Shown here: one piece after another, positions 1 to 8,487 of the stretch
Numbering within the stretch: the first letter of the stretch is position 1
Layout of the letters: each line of letters begins with the position of its first letter
Source of the DNA: Rosettibacter primus
Lineage (GTDB): Bacteria; Bacteroidota; Ignavibacteria; Ignavibacteriales; Melioribacteraceae
DNA length: 64,000 bases
Assembly (NCBI RefSeq): GCF_036860675.1
Contig: NZ_JAYKGK010000001.1
Location: 186,001 to 250,000, forward strand
Direction: 5' to 3'
Notes under the pieces: model-generated
The model's input: the letters and a program-made list of their open reading frames with translations, nothing else
What the model was told of the DNA's origin: nothing
Database searches by the model: none
Program-made: the position numbers and the translations under genes

Positions 1-252
1 ATTTCAAAAAATGATGAGAAACTAATTATTAAAATATCTGATAATGGAATTGGAATTCCTCCAGAAAATTTAAGCAAAATTTTTACACCTTTTTTTACAA
101 CAAAAAAAATTGGGAAAGGAACTGGTTTAGGATTGGCTATTACTTATGGAATAATTAAAATGCATAAAGGTGATATAAAAGTTCAAAGTGAATTAGGAAA
201 AGGAACAACCTTTATTATTTCATTACCATTAATACAAAATTATTCGACATAG
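1..252 (+). CDS. Histidine kinase, C-terminal ATPase end (partial)
   Basis: The window opens inside a sensor kinase gene read in frame from base 1; its stop is at 250-252. The 83 visible residues are the end of a HATPase_c domain: the G1 box DNGIGIP near residue 13, the hinge TPFFTTK, the G2 box GTGLGLAI near residue 41, and the closing GTTFIISLP. The phosphoacceptor histidine and any sensor domain lie outside the window. A lone receiver gene starts 22 bases downstream on the same strand, so kinase and receiver are probably co-transcribed partners. The FFTTK hinge resembles NtrB/PAS-type kinases, but the class cannot be fixed from this fragment. Confidence 0.9.
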   Translation: MSKNDEKLIIKISDNGIGIPPENLSKIFTPFFTTKKIGKGTGLGLAITYGIIKMHKGDIKVQSELGKGTTFIISLPLIQNYST

Positions 253-274
253 AATTAAAAAGGGAAATGCAAAA

Positions 275-673
275 ATGGACACAACAAAAATCAAGAAAAT
301 ATTATTAGTTGATGATGACATCGATTTACTCGAACAAAACAAAGTACTTCTTGAAAACAAGGGTTTTTCAGTAATTACTGCCGAAAATAGTGAAGATGGC
401 TGGAAAAAATTCCTACAGGAAAAACCAGATGTTGCAATTATAGATTTGATAATGGAAGAAATGGATTCTGGTTTTATACTTTGTTATAAAATTAAAAAGA
501 CTGAACACGGGAAAAAAATTCCTGTATTCATTCTTACTTCCGCAACTTATGATACTGGATTTAAATTTAGTACTTCTACACCTGAAGAAAAAGAATGGAT
601 AAAATGCGACGGCATTATAAATAAACCTGTAGTAATTGAAGAATTGTTAGCAAAAATTGAAAATTTCTATTAA
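275..673 (+). CDS. Stand-alone response regulator receiver domain
   Basis: A 132-residue single-domain receiver with no output domain. The acidic pocket is D13-D15, the phospho-acceptor is D57, the conserved Thr/Ser is at T88-S89 and the conserved lysine is K117 (NKP). The loop after D57 reads LIMEEMDSGF, about two residues longer than the usual MMPGMDGF. A region near residues 95-110 also extends the end of the fold. The other lone receiver at 2181-2558 shares both traits. With no DNA-binding part, it probably acts in a phosphorelay or binds a protein target. It lies between a partial kinase upstream and a hybrid kinase 9 bases downstream, in one operon that leads to the hydrogenase genes. 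Confidence 0.92.
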   Translation: MDTTKIKKILLVDDDIDLLEQNKVLLENKGFSVITAENSEDGWKKFLQEKPDVAIIDLIMEEMDSGFILCYKIKKTEHGKKIPVFILTSATYDTGFKFSTSTPEEKEWIKCDGIINKPVVIEELLAKIENFY

Positions 674-682
674 AATTTTACA

Positions 683-2161
683 ATGAATGATAAATATAAA
701 ATATTAATTGTAGACGACGAGAGAGGATTGCGAATTGGAACCCAGAGACTGCTCGAAGATGAAGGGTATGATGTTGTTGCTGTAGATTGCGGTGAAGAAG
801 GAATTCGAGTTGGAACAGAAAAGGACTTTGATATTGCAATAATTGATTTAAAAATGCCGGATTATGATGGATTGGAAGTCTTAAAGAGAATTAAAAATTC
901 TCGACCCAATACTATTTGCTTTATTGCTACAGCATTTGCAAGCTATGATACTGCAATTCAATCAACAAGACTAGGAGCTTTCGGTTATATTCCTAAACCT
1001 TTTACTCCTGAGGAATTTTTATACCAAATTGAACAGGGGATAAATCAGAGAAAATTAATTTTAGAATCGGAGAGATTAAAAAAAGAAAGAGAAGAAAATC
1101 TCCTGGAATTAGCTTCTGAAAAATCAAGACTTAATGCAATTATTAAATCTATTAGTGATGGCGTTCTAGTAATTAATAAAAATGGAGAACTTGCATATTA
1201 TAATTATGCTGCTTTGAAATTTCTTGACCTGCATGAAATTATAATTGGCGATAAAATACTTCCTCTTCTTAATAAAAATATTACTGAATTAGTAGAAAAA
1301 ATTTTTTCTTCTGAGACCATTTTACTAAAAAGTTATGCAACTCAAATAGAACTAAAACCAAACAATGAATTAATTGTTGAAGCTGCAGCAACTCCAATAC
1401 CTCATCCTGATGGTTCACTTGCAGGTGTTGTAATTGTTTTAAGTAATATTACAGAATTTAAGAAAATTGAATTAATTAAATCACAATTTGTCTCGATGGT
1501 TGCTCATGAATTAAAAGCACCGCTTGCAGCTGTTCAAGGTTATTTAAATATATTAGCAGATGAAAAAATAAATCTGCCCAAAGAAAAAAGACAGGATTAC
1601 TTAACACGCTCGATTGTAAGATTAAAAAGCTTAAGTGACCTTGTTAATGATTTACTCGATATCTCGAGAATGGAATTAAAAACTAAACATCGTGAAATTG
1701 AAGATATTAACATCAATGAAATCATTAAGAACACATTGCAGCTATTTGAAATTGAATTGAAGAAGAAAGAAATTCAAGTAGAATTTAAAACCGAAGATAA
1801 CATACCTACAATAAAAGCAGACTATAATGAAATTCAAAGATTAATTACCAATCTTATAAGCAATGCAATAAAGTATAACAAAGAAAAAGGAAAAATTATT
1901 ATAAATGTATCATCGTCAACAAATTATTTACAAATAAAAATAGCCGATACTGGTATCGGTATGAAACCCGAGGAAAAAGCAAAATTGTTCAATGAATTTT
2001 TCAGAGCAAAAAATGAAAAAACTCGAGGCATTAGTGGTACTGGATTAGGGCTGAGTATTGTTAAAAAAATAGTAGACTCATATTACGGTAAGATTGATGT
2101 TGATTCCGAATTTGATAAAGGAACAACTTTCACAATCAATTTACCAATAAATATAAAATAA
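683..2161 (+). CDS. Hybrid sensor: receiver - PAS - histidine kinase
   Basis: A 492-residue cytoplasmic protein with no signal peptide or membrane segment. An N-terminal receiver (about 5-120; acidic D11-D12, phospho-acceptor D55, K105) is followed by a short coiled coil, a PAS-like domain (about 145-258), a HisKA domain with phospho-histidine H275 (VAHELKAP) and a HATPase_c domain with N box (NLISNAIKYN), G1 (DTGIGMKP) and G2 (GTGLGLSI). The receiver-first order suggests the kinase is controlled by phosphorylation from another kinase, possibly the one ending at base 252. The PAS domain could sense redox state or a small ligand. It has receiver genes on both sides, and the hydrogenase operon follows. 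The hydrogenase link is inferred from position only. Confidence 0.92.
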   Translation: MNDKYKILIVDDERGLRIGTQRLLEDEGYDVVAVDCGEEGIRVGTEKDFDIAIIDLKMPDYDGLEVLKRIKNSRPNTICFIATAFASYDTAIQSTRLGAFGYIPKPFTPEEFLYQIEQGINQRKLILESERLKKEREENLLELASEKSRLNAIIKSISDGVLVINKNGELAYYNYAALKFLDLHEIIIGDKILPLLNKNITELVEKIFSSETILLKSYATQIELKPNNELIVEAAATPIPHPDGSLAGVVIVLSNITEFKKIELIKSQFVSMVAHELKAPLAAVQGYLNILADEKINLPKEKRQDYLTRSIVRLKSLSDLVNDLLDISRMELKTKHREIEDININEIIKNTLQLFEIELKKKEIQVEFKTEDNIPTIKADYNEIQRLITNLISNAIKYNKEKGKIIINVSSSTNYLQIKIADTGIGMKPEEKAKLFNEFFRAKNEKTRGISGTGLGLSIVKKIVDSYYGKIDVDSEFDKGTTFTINLPINIK

Positions 2162-2180
2162 CAAATAAAGGAGATGAAAT

Positions 2181-2558
2181 ATGGCTCTAATCGCAATCAT
2201 TGACGATGATCCAGATATTATTGATGCAAGCAGCCTGGTTCTAAAGTCGAAAGGGCATTCTATAATTTCTGCTTCTAATCCAGATGATGGTTATAAGATT
2301 GTAAAGGAACTGAAACCCGATTTAATAATTCTTGATGTTATGATGGATGAACCTGATGATGGTTTCTATTTAGCACAAAAATTTCGTAAAGAAGGAATTA
2401 ACACTCCAATTTTAATGTACACCTCAGTTGCAAAAGCTACCGGTTTAGAATTTGAGAAAAACGAAATGGTTCCCGTTGATGATTTTGTTGAAAAACCCAT
2501 TTCACCCGATGAACTTATTCAAAAAGTAGATAATTTATTAAAGAAGGAGGTGAAGTAA
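2181..2558 (+). CDS. Stand-alone receiver upstream of hydrogenase genes
   Basis: A 125-residue receiver-only protein: acidic D8-D10, phospho-acceptor D52 followed by VMMDEPDDGF, T81-S82 and K105 (EKP). Like the receiver at 275-673 it has the lengthened loop after the acceptor Asp, so the two are probably related copies. It has a clear ribosome-binding site (AAAGGAG) before its ATG. Its stop codon ends one base before the hydC start codon, and the hydC ribosome-binding site (AAGGAGGTG) lies inside its last codons. It is therefore almost certainly co-transcribed, and probably translationally coupled, with the hydrogenase. It has no output domain, and its target is unknown. Confidence 0.92.
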   Translation: MALIAIIDDDPDIIDASSLVLKSKGHSIISASNPDDGYKIVKELKPDLIILDVMMDEPDDGFYLAQKFRKEGINTPILMYTSVAKATGLEFEKNEMVPVDDFVEKPISPDELIQKVDNLLKKEVK

Positions 2559-2559
2559 A

Positions 2560-3033
2560 ATGTTAATACTGGAAAAAAATGAATTAACAGAAGAAATAGA
2601 ACAACTTGTAACAAAATATGGAAAAGATAAATCTTCATTACTTCCTATTCTTCAGGCTGTACAGAGAAAACATAAACATATACCAGATTTTGCTCAGCAG
2701 GAAATAGCTCGATTACTTGATATTCATCCTGTAGAAGTCTACAGTGTAATATCTTTCTATTCTTTTTTAAGTACAGAACCAAAAGGGAAATATATAATTC
2801 GTTTATGCAAAACAATATCTTGTGACATGCAAGGAAAAGATTCTGTTGCAAAAGCAATTCAAAGAGAACTTGGAATTAATTTTGGGGAAACAACAAAAGA
2901 CAAAAAATTTACTCTCGAATACACAAATTGCGTAGGTATGTGTGATCAGGGACCAGCAATGATAATTAATGAAAGAGTTTATACAAAATTAACTCCTGAA
3001 AAAGCAATTCAAATACTTAGTGAATTGAAGTGA
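2560..3033 (+). CDS. hydC: HydC: NuoE-like [2Fe-2S] subunit of trimeric [FeFe] hydrogenase
   Basis: 157 residues, the usual size of a NuoE/HydC thioredoxin-like subunit. An N-terminal helical bundle is followed by a thioredoxin-like ferredoxin fold with four cysteine ligands, C83, C88, C124 and C128 (C-x4-C ... C-x3-C), the family [2Fe-2S] pattern. In trimeric hydrogenases this subunit sits against the NuoF-like flavoprotein and takes part in electron transfer with NAD(P)H. It is the first of three tightly linked genes (hydC-hydB-hydA), 8 bases before hydB. Complex I is an alternative, but no other nuo genes are near and an [FeFe] hydrogenase catalytic gene follows. Confidence 0.92.
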   Translation: MLILEKNELTEEIEQLVTKYGKDKSSLLPILQAVQRKHKHIPDFAQQEIARLLDIHPVEVYSVISFYSFLSTEPKGKYIIRLCKTISCDMQGKDSVAKAIQRELGINFGETTKDKKFTLEYTNCVGMCDQGPAMIINERVYTKLTPEKAIQILSELK

Positions 3034-3041
3034 GGTGACAT

Positions 3042-4238
3042 ATGGAAAAGAATAGGAAAGGAATACTTATTTTTTCTGAATATAATCGCGGGGAAGGAAT
3101 TAAAAAAGCTATTGAAAAATCTCGCGAAGATATATTATTCGAATTGCGTGAATCAAAATTAAAAGGTAGAGGTGGAGCTGGTTTTCCAACCGCAACTAAA
3201 TGGACACTTGTTGCTGCAGCATCCGCAGACCAAAAATATGTTATATGCAATGCAGACGAAGGAGAACCAGGAACATTTAAAGACAGAGTTCTTCTAATGG
3301 AGTACCCAGAATTAGTGTTTGATGGAATGGTTATAGCTGGTTATACAATTGGGGCAACAAAAGGAATTGTTTATCTGCGCGGTGAATATGAATATATGCT
3401 TAATTCACTTGAAGACTATCTCGAACATATGAGAAAAGATAATTTACTTGGAAAAAATATTCTTGGTAAAGAAGGATTTAATTTTGATATAACAATAAGA
3501 CTTGGTTCTGGTGCATATGTCTGTGGAGAAGAAACTGCATTAATTGAATCTCTCGAAGGAAATCGAGGAGAAGCACGCAATCGTCCACCTTATCCTGTCA
3601 ATACAGGATTCATGGGCAAACCAACAGTAGTTAACAATGTTGAAACATTAGCTTCCGTTCCTCATATAGTAATCAAAGGTGGCAGTTGGTTTAGAAAATA
3701 TGGTACTGATAAATCTACTGGTTCAAAATTATTTTCTGTATCTGGAGATTGTGAAAGACCGGGAGTTTATGAATTACCATGGGGCATAAAAATTTCTGAA
3801 TTATTAGATATTGTAGGTGCTAAAAATACAAAGGCTGTTCAAGTTGGTGGTGCATCTGGCATATGTATTCCTAAATCCCAATTTGACAGAACTTTAGCTT
3901 ATGAGGATGCGGCAACTGGAGGCTCAATTATGATATTCAACGAAAGTAGAAACATGCTTCATGTATTAAAAAATTTCATGGAATTTTTTGTAGAAGAATC
4001 ATGTGGCCAATGCACACCCTGCAGAATAGGAAATGTAAAATTATTAGAAGGTGTAGAGATGATTGAAAAAGGTGAATATACATTTGCTTACATTAATCAA
4101 CTAAAAGAATTAGGACGAACAATGCAGGTAGCATCAAAATGTGGACTAGGACAGTCAAGCCCAAATTCATTTATTTCTATTTTAGAAAATTTTAAAGAAG
4201 AAATTTTTAACGGAAACGGAGGTAAAAATGGAAAGTAA
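3042..4238 (+). CDS. hydB: HydB: short NuoF-like flavoprotein subunit of trimeric [FeFe] hydrogenase
   Basis: 398 residues with the NuoF core only. The FMN/NADH-binding glycine-rich motif GRGGAGFPT is at 42-50, a second nucleotide-binding stretch GAYVCGEETALIESLEG is at about 157-173, and four [4Fe-4S] ligands are visible: C321, C324, C327 (SCGQCTPC) and C367. Expected role: NAD(P)H oxidation or NAD(P)+ reduction through FMN, linking the pyridine nucleotide pool to HydA. The HydB of classic electron-bifurcating complexes such as Thermotoga maritima is about 600 residues, with an extra N-terminal [2Fe-2S] domain and a C-terminal two-[4Fe-4S] domain. Both are absent here. The gene overlaps hydA by 11 bases and hydA's GGAGG ribosome-binding site lies inside it. 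Confidence 0.93.
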   Translation: MEKNRKGILIFSEYNRGEGIKKAIEKSREDILFELRESKLKGRGGAGFPTATKWTLVAAASADQKYVICNADEGEPGTFKDRVLLMEYPELVFDGMVIAGYTIGATKGIVYLRGEYEYMLNSLEDYLEHMRKDNLLGKNILGKEGFNFDITIRLGSGAYVCGEETALIESLEGNRGEARNRPPYPVNTGFMGKPTVVNNVETLASVPHIVIKGGSWFRKYGTDKSTGSKLFSVSGDCERPGVYELPWGIKISELLDIVGAKNTKAVQVGGASGICIPKSQFDRTLAYEDAATGGSIMIFNESRNMLHVLKNFMEFFVEESCGQCTPCRIGNVKLLEGVEMIEKGEYTFAYINQLKELGRTMQVASKCGLGQSSPNSFISILENFKEEIFNGNGGKNGK

Positions 4239-6144
4239 AGGAGATTTCAGAGCACCCGCAAGTCAAACTGCTCATACAGTTGAAATTCCAAAAGATACAA
4301 GTACAATTGGTGGAACTGTTACAGTTGAAATCAATGAGAAGAAAGTCTCCGTACCGTTAGGAACTACAATCTTAGAAGCATGCAAAAAAGTTGGAATTTC
4401 AATACCTACATTATGCCATCATGAAGATTTGTGCATAGCTGGAGTCTGCAGAATATGCGTTGTTGAGGTTGAGGGAATGAGAACATTACAGGCAAGTTGT
4501 TCATTTCCAATTACTTCACCAATAAAGATTAAAACATCTACACCTATGGTAAGAAAGGCAAGACGTCACATTCTTGATTTAATGTTAAGCGAACACTATG
4601 GAGAATGCTATTCATGTTTTAGAAATGGTAAATGCGAATTACAAAACCTTGCTAAAGAATACGGCGTGGACACTTATACATTTGGTCATGTTGATAAGCC
4701 AAGATACGAAGTAGATAAATCTTCCTATTCTGTAATAAGAGATATGAGTAAATGTATTTTATGTAAAAGATGTGTAAGAACATGTATTGATTTACAGGAA
4801 GTTGGTGTTCTTGAAGCTATTGGCAGAGGGGACAATACACATATAGGAACATTTTTAGATAAGCCACTTGCTGATGTAATTTGTATTAATTGTGGGCAAT
4901 GTATCAATCGTTGTCCAACCGCAGCTTTAAGAGCCAATGACCCATCAGATGAGATTTGGGCAGCAATTGACGACCCAACAAAACACGTAGTTATACAAAC
5001 CGCTCCATCTCCTCGTGCTGCTATCGGTGAAGAATTTGGTTTACCCGCAGGTACTTCAATGACAAGAGAATTAAATACAGCATTAAGAAGAATTGGTTTT
5101 GATAAAGTATTTGATACAAACTTTACTGCTGATTTAACTATAATTGAAGAAGGCACTGAATTAATTCTCCGGCTTTATAGAGCACTTGTTAAAAAGGAAC
5201 CTGTTGCATTACCACAATTTACATCATGTTCGCCAGGTTGGGTAAAATATCTCGAGCATTTTTATCCTGAATATATTGATAACTTAAGTTCTGCAAAATC
5301 ACCTCAACAGATGTTTGGAGCTTTAATCAAAACATTCTATGCAAAACAAGCTGGAATAGACCCTGCAAATATTGTTTCTGTTGCTGTGATGCCATGTTCT
5401 GCAAAAAAATTCGAGTGCAATAGACCAGAGATGAATTCAAGCGGGTATAAAGATGTAGATTATGGTTTAACTACTCGCGAATTAGCTCGAATGATAAAAG
5501 AAGCAGGAATTAATTTGCCAGAAATGCCTAAGAGTGATTTTGACTCTCCATTTGGTGAAGCTTCTGGTGCTGGATTAATTTTTGGGGCAACAGGTGGAGT
5601 TATGGAAGCTGCATTAAGAACTGTTGTTGAATTTGTTACAGGAAATAAAACTGAAGATATATTTGATAAAGCTAACATTATACCATTGCGTGGATTTGAA
5701 GGAATTAGATATATGGAAATTCCAATTGGAAATAAAGTCGGTCCTGTTCCAGACTTAATTAAACATTTAGTGCCTGATTGGAATTGGTTAAAAGGAGTAA
5801 CCTTAAAAGTAGCAGTAGCTCATGGTACAGCCAATGCAAAGAAAATAATGGAAGATATTAAAGCTGGTGGTAAATTTTCTGAATGTCACTTTATTGAATT
5901 TATGGCTTGTCCAGGTGGATGTCTTGGTGGCGGTGGTCAACCAATTCCAACTAATCCAGAAATTAGAAAGAAACGTGCAGAAGCTATTTATGCAGAAGAT
6001 GAATCATTAACAATTAGAAAATCCCATGAGAATCCAAATGTAATTAGACTTTATCAAGAATTTCTAACTGAAGGTCCATGCAGTCATTTATCGCATAAAC
6101 TTTTGCACACTCATTACATAAAACGCGGAAAATATATCGCTTAA
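4228..6144 (+). CDS. hydA: HydA: [FeFe] hydrogenase catalytic subunit
   Basis: 638 residues. In order: an N-terminal [2Fe-2S] ferredoxin domain (C63, C74, C77, C91), a His-Cys [4Fe-4S] motif as in NuoG (H123, C127, C130, C136), two ferredoxin-type [4Fe-4S] clusters (C176/179/182/186 and C219/222/225/229), and the H-cluster domain. The three H-cluster signatures are TSCSPGW (332-338), MPCSAKKFE (388-396) and EFMACPGGCLGGGGQP (557-572; C561, C565). The enzyme interconverts protons and H2 in the cytoplasm. The first signature has Ser at 335 where the textbook motif has a second Cys. No maturation genes (hydE, hydF, hydG) lie in the window. The gene ends 6 bases before a strong terminator. There is no extra C-terminal [2Fe-2S] domain. 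Confidence 0.96.
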   Translation: MESKGDFRAPASQTAHTVEIPKDTSTIGGTVTVEINEKKVSVPLGTTILEACKKVGISIPTLCHHEDLCIAGVCRICVVEVEGMRTLQASCSFPITSPIKIKTSTPMVRKARRHILDLMLSEHYGECYSCFRNGKCELQNLAKEYGVDTYTFGHVDKPRYEVDKSSYSVIRDMSKCILCKRCVRTCIDLQEVGVLEAIGRGDNTHIGTFLDKPLADVICINCGQCINRCPTAALRANDPSDEIWAAIDDPTKHVVIQTAPSPRAAIGEEFGLPAGTSMTRELNTALRRIGFDKVFDTNFTADLTIIEEGTELILRLYRALVKKEPVALPQFTSCSPGWVKYLEHFYPEYIDNLSSAKSPQQMFGALIKTFYAKQAGIDPANIVSVAVMPCSAKKFECNRPEMNSSGYKDVDYGLTTRELARMIKEAGINLPEMPKSDFDSPFGEASGAGLIFGATGGVMEAALRTVVEFVTGNKTEDIFDKANIIPLRGFEGIRYMEIPIGNKVGPVPDLIKHLVPDWNWLKGVTLKVAVAHGTANAKKIMEDIKAGGKFSECHFIEFMACPGGCLGGGGQPIPTNPEIRKKRAEAIYAEDESLTIRKSHENPNVIRLYQEFLTEGPCSHLSHKLLHTHYIKRGKYIA

Positions 6145-6150
6145 TCATAA

Positions 6151-6180
6151 GAGGCTGTCTTTAAGACAGCCTCTTTCGTT
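6151..6180 (+). terminator. Rho-independent terminator after hydA
   Basis: A perfect 10-bp stem (GAGGCTGTCT / AGACAGCCTC, 6151-6160 and 6164-6173) with a 3-base loop, followed by TTTCGTTTACTTT. It starts 6 bases after the hydA stop codon and closes the signalling-hydrogenase operon. It is unusually G+C-rich for this window. Confidence 0.88.
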
Positions 6181-6239
6181 TACTTTCATTTAACATATTC
6201 TTATTTTTCAACTGAACAACTTATTAAATTTATCATAAC

Positions 6240-7700
6240 ATGTTATCACTTCTTCCTGATTGGGCTAAAAATTATGGAGAATTCTGGAGAGCCATCCGTG
6301 TTAGAAATTTATGGTTTATTAAATTAAGATATATCGTTGTTGTTTTACTTGTTTTATTTTTAATGGCAGGGCAACTATTATTCAACTTTAATTTAACAAA
6401 AACACAATTCATAGCAATTTTATTAATTACATTTACTATTCTTGTTTATAATATAATTATACATGTTTCTAGAAAGTATGTTGGTTGTTCTCCAGATAAA
6501 TTCAATAGCCTTCATCTTTCTTTAATACAGATGATTTTAGACCTGATAGCATTAATGTTATTAGTATATTATACAGGATTAATTGAATCACCACTTTATA
6601 TTTTTTTCATTTTCCACATGATAATTGGAAGCCTTATTCTTCCTGGATATATAGTTTATATTATGGCTGGAACAATTAGCTTAATCTTTTCATTGTTGAA
6701 TGCTTTTGCAAAATTAGGATTTATTGAAATTTACCTAATTAATGGTATATATAATGCGCCAATCTCTCATACATTATTATATGACATACTATCAATAGCA
6801 TCTTTTACATTAATGCTTTTTGCAAGTGTATATCTTGCAAATAATATTGCAAGACAATTGTATCATAGAGAACAGCTTTTAAGAACCTCACTGCAAAGGA
6901 TTGATGATGCAGAAAAATCAAAGCAAAAATATATTATTGGAATAGTTCATGAAGTTAAAACGCCTGTAACTGCAATAAAATCTATAATCGACTTGGTTTT
7001 ACAGCAATATGTTGGACCAATAAGTAAAGAAGTAGAAGCTAAATTAATGCGGGCAAAGATTAGAACAGAAGAAACATTACATTTATTAAACAATGTACTT
7101 CGTATTTCCAGACTTAAGTTATTAGATATTCGTTCGGCTGAAGAAATCGATATAAATTTATTTATTAGGAATATACTCGAGAAACAATTAGATAACATAA
7201 AATCAAAGAATATTAAACTAAAATTTGAGGATAGAAGATTAGAAAAAAAATTTATTAAATCTGACATGATACTTTTAGAACTCGCTCTGTCAAATATCAT
7301 TGGAAATTCTATAAAATATGTAAATGAAAATGGGGAAATAGAAGTTATAGTTGAAGATGTAAACGATAAAATTTCTATTGAAGTATGTGATGATGGGATT
7401 GGGATACCTAAAGAGGATTTACAAAAAATATTTGAGCAATTCTATAGAGCATCAAATATTGACAAAGCCAAACATGAAGGAAGTGGAATGGGTTTAACAA
7501 TTACCCGTGAAATTATTGAAAGGTTGGGAGGTGAGATTACTGTGCAAAGTCCATCAAGACTTTCTCATAATAATCATTTAGGGAGTTGCTTTAAAATTTT
7601 ATTGCCTTATCACTTTAAACCTACTTCATATGACATTTTTGAAGTTAATCCTGAGGATTATTTATCCAGCAAAAGTATTCAGGAGGAAAACATTCCTTAA
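6240..7700 (+). CDS. Membrane histidine kinase
   Basis: 486 residues. The N-terminal 205 residues are very hydrophobic, with about six membrane segments (near 30-50, 54-75, 95-113, 118-135, 137-155 and 180-203). A coiled linker, a HisKA domain with phospho-histidine H237 (GIVHEVKTP), and a HATPase_c domain follow, with N box (NIIGNSIKYV), G1 (DDGIGIPKED) and G2 (GSGMGLTI). No large periplasmic domain is seen, so it probably senses a signal in or at the membrane. No partner regulator is adjacent; the lone receivers upstream of the hydrogenase are candidates. It stands alone after the hydA terminator, and its last 56 bases overlap the end of ispE on the other strand. Confidence 0.9.
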   Translation: MLSLLPDWAKNYGEFWRAIRVRNLWFIKLRYIVVVLLVLFLMAGQLLFNFNLTKTQFIAILLITFTILVYNIIIHVSRKYVGCSPDKFNSLHLSLIQMILDLIALMLLVYYTGLIESPLYIFFIFHMIIGSLILPGYIVYIMAGTISLIFSLLNAFAKLGFIEIYLINGIYNAPISHTLLYDILSIASFTLMLFASVYLANNIARQLYHREQLLRTSLQRIDDAEKSKQKYIIGIVHEVKTPVTAIKSIIDLVLQQYVGPISKEVEAKLMRAKIRTEETLHLLNNVLRISRLKLLDIRSAEEIDINLFIRNILEKQLDNIKSKNIKLKFEDRRLEKKFIKSDMILLELALSNIIGNSIKYVNENGEIEVIVEDVNDKISIEVCDDGIGIPKEDLQKIFEQFYRASNIDKAKHEGSGMGLTITREIIERLGGEITVQSPSRLSHNNHLGSCFKILLPYHFKPTSYDIFEVNPEDYLSSKSIQEENIP

Positions 7701-8487
7701 CTTTTTCTATTTTATCTATGCTATCAAAAAATCCAAAAACAGTAGAACCTGTTCCACTCATCGAAGCATATATTGCTCCTTCTGCATATAAAATTTCTTT
7801 TATGTTTTTTATCTCCGGATATTTTTGAAAAACTACTTCCTCAAAATCATTAATAATTTTTTCTCTCATTAATGAATAATTGAATTTATTATTCTGAATT
7901 ATTTCTTTGTAATCATAATACTCATGTTTAGGTTTTATTAACTGATAAATTTCTCTTGTAGGTATAGAAATATTTGGAATAACAATTAAAATGGGCAATG
8001 CATTTTCGATTTCTATATGCTCTAAAATTTCCCCTCTTGATTTACCAATTGCAGGAAGTGCTTTTATAAAGAAGGGGACATCTGAACCCAACTCTAATGC
8101 TATTGATAAAAGTTGTTCATAGTGTAATTCTAGTTTAAATAATTCATTTAAAGAAATTAATGTTGCAGCAGCATCTGAACTTCCACCTCCAAGGCCGCTA
8201 CCTGCAGGAATTCTTTTAATCAAATTAATTTTTACATTGAAATTTTTATTGAAAATTCTTTCAAGCATTCTTTTGGACTTAATAATAAGATTATCTTCAT
8301 CATTTTCTGTTACTTTTAAATTGCTATTAAATTCAAAATTATCTGATATTTCAAAAGTTATAGTGTCATATAAGTCTTTGATTGGATAGAACAATGTGTA
8401 AATATTATGATATCCATCAGTTCTTTTTTCTAAAACTCTTAATCCAATATTAATTTTTGCGGGCGCTTTAATTTCAATAAATTTCAT
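7645..8487 (-). CDS. ispE: 4-diphosphocytidyl-2-C-methyl-D-erythritol kinase
   Basis: 280 residues, close to the E. coli enzyme (283). This is the GHMP kinase of the MEP (non-mevalonate) isoprenoid pathway: it phosphorylates CDP-methylerythritol with ATP. The N-terminal motif APAKINIGL carries the catalytic lysine (K11). The ATP-binding glycine-rich loop PAGSGLGGGSSDAAATL is at 94-110, GSDVPFF follows, and MSGTGSTVFGFF is near the C terminus. Its start overlaps the preceding methyltransferase-like gene by 14 bases, with an AAAGGA ribosome-binding site inside that gene. It is the last gene of a minus-strand run beginning at 15411. Its 3' end overlaps the convergent membrane kinase by 56 bases. 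Confidence 0.95.
   Translation of the reverse strand: MKFIEIKAPAKINIGLRVLEKRTDGYHNIYTLFYPIKDLYDTITFEISDNFEFNSNLKVTENDEDNLIIKSKRMLERIFNKNFNVKINLIKRIPAGSGLGGGSSDAAATLISLNELFKLELHYEQLLSIALELGSDVPFFIKALPAIGKSRGEILEHIEIENALPILIVIPNISIPTREIYQLIKPKHEYYDYKEIIQNNKFNYSLMREKIINDFEEVVFQKYPEIKNIKEILYAEGAIYASMSGTGSTVFGFFDSIDKIEKVKECFPPEYFCWINNPQD

Noticed and set aside
4725..5156. A 143-residue open frame opposite hydA
   Set aside because: It covers the ferredoxin-domain coding region of hydA; low-complexity Ser/Ile/Leu content indicates a shadow frame.
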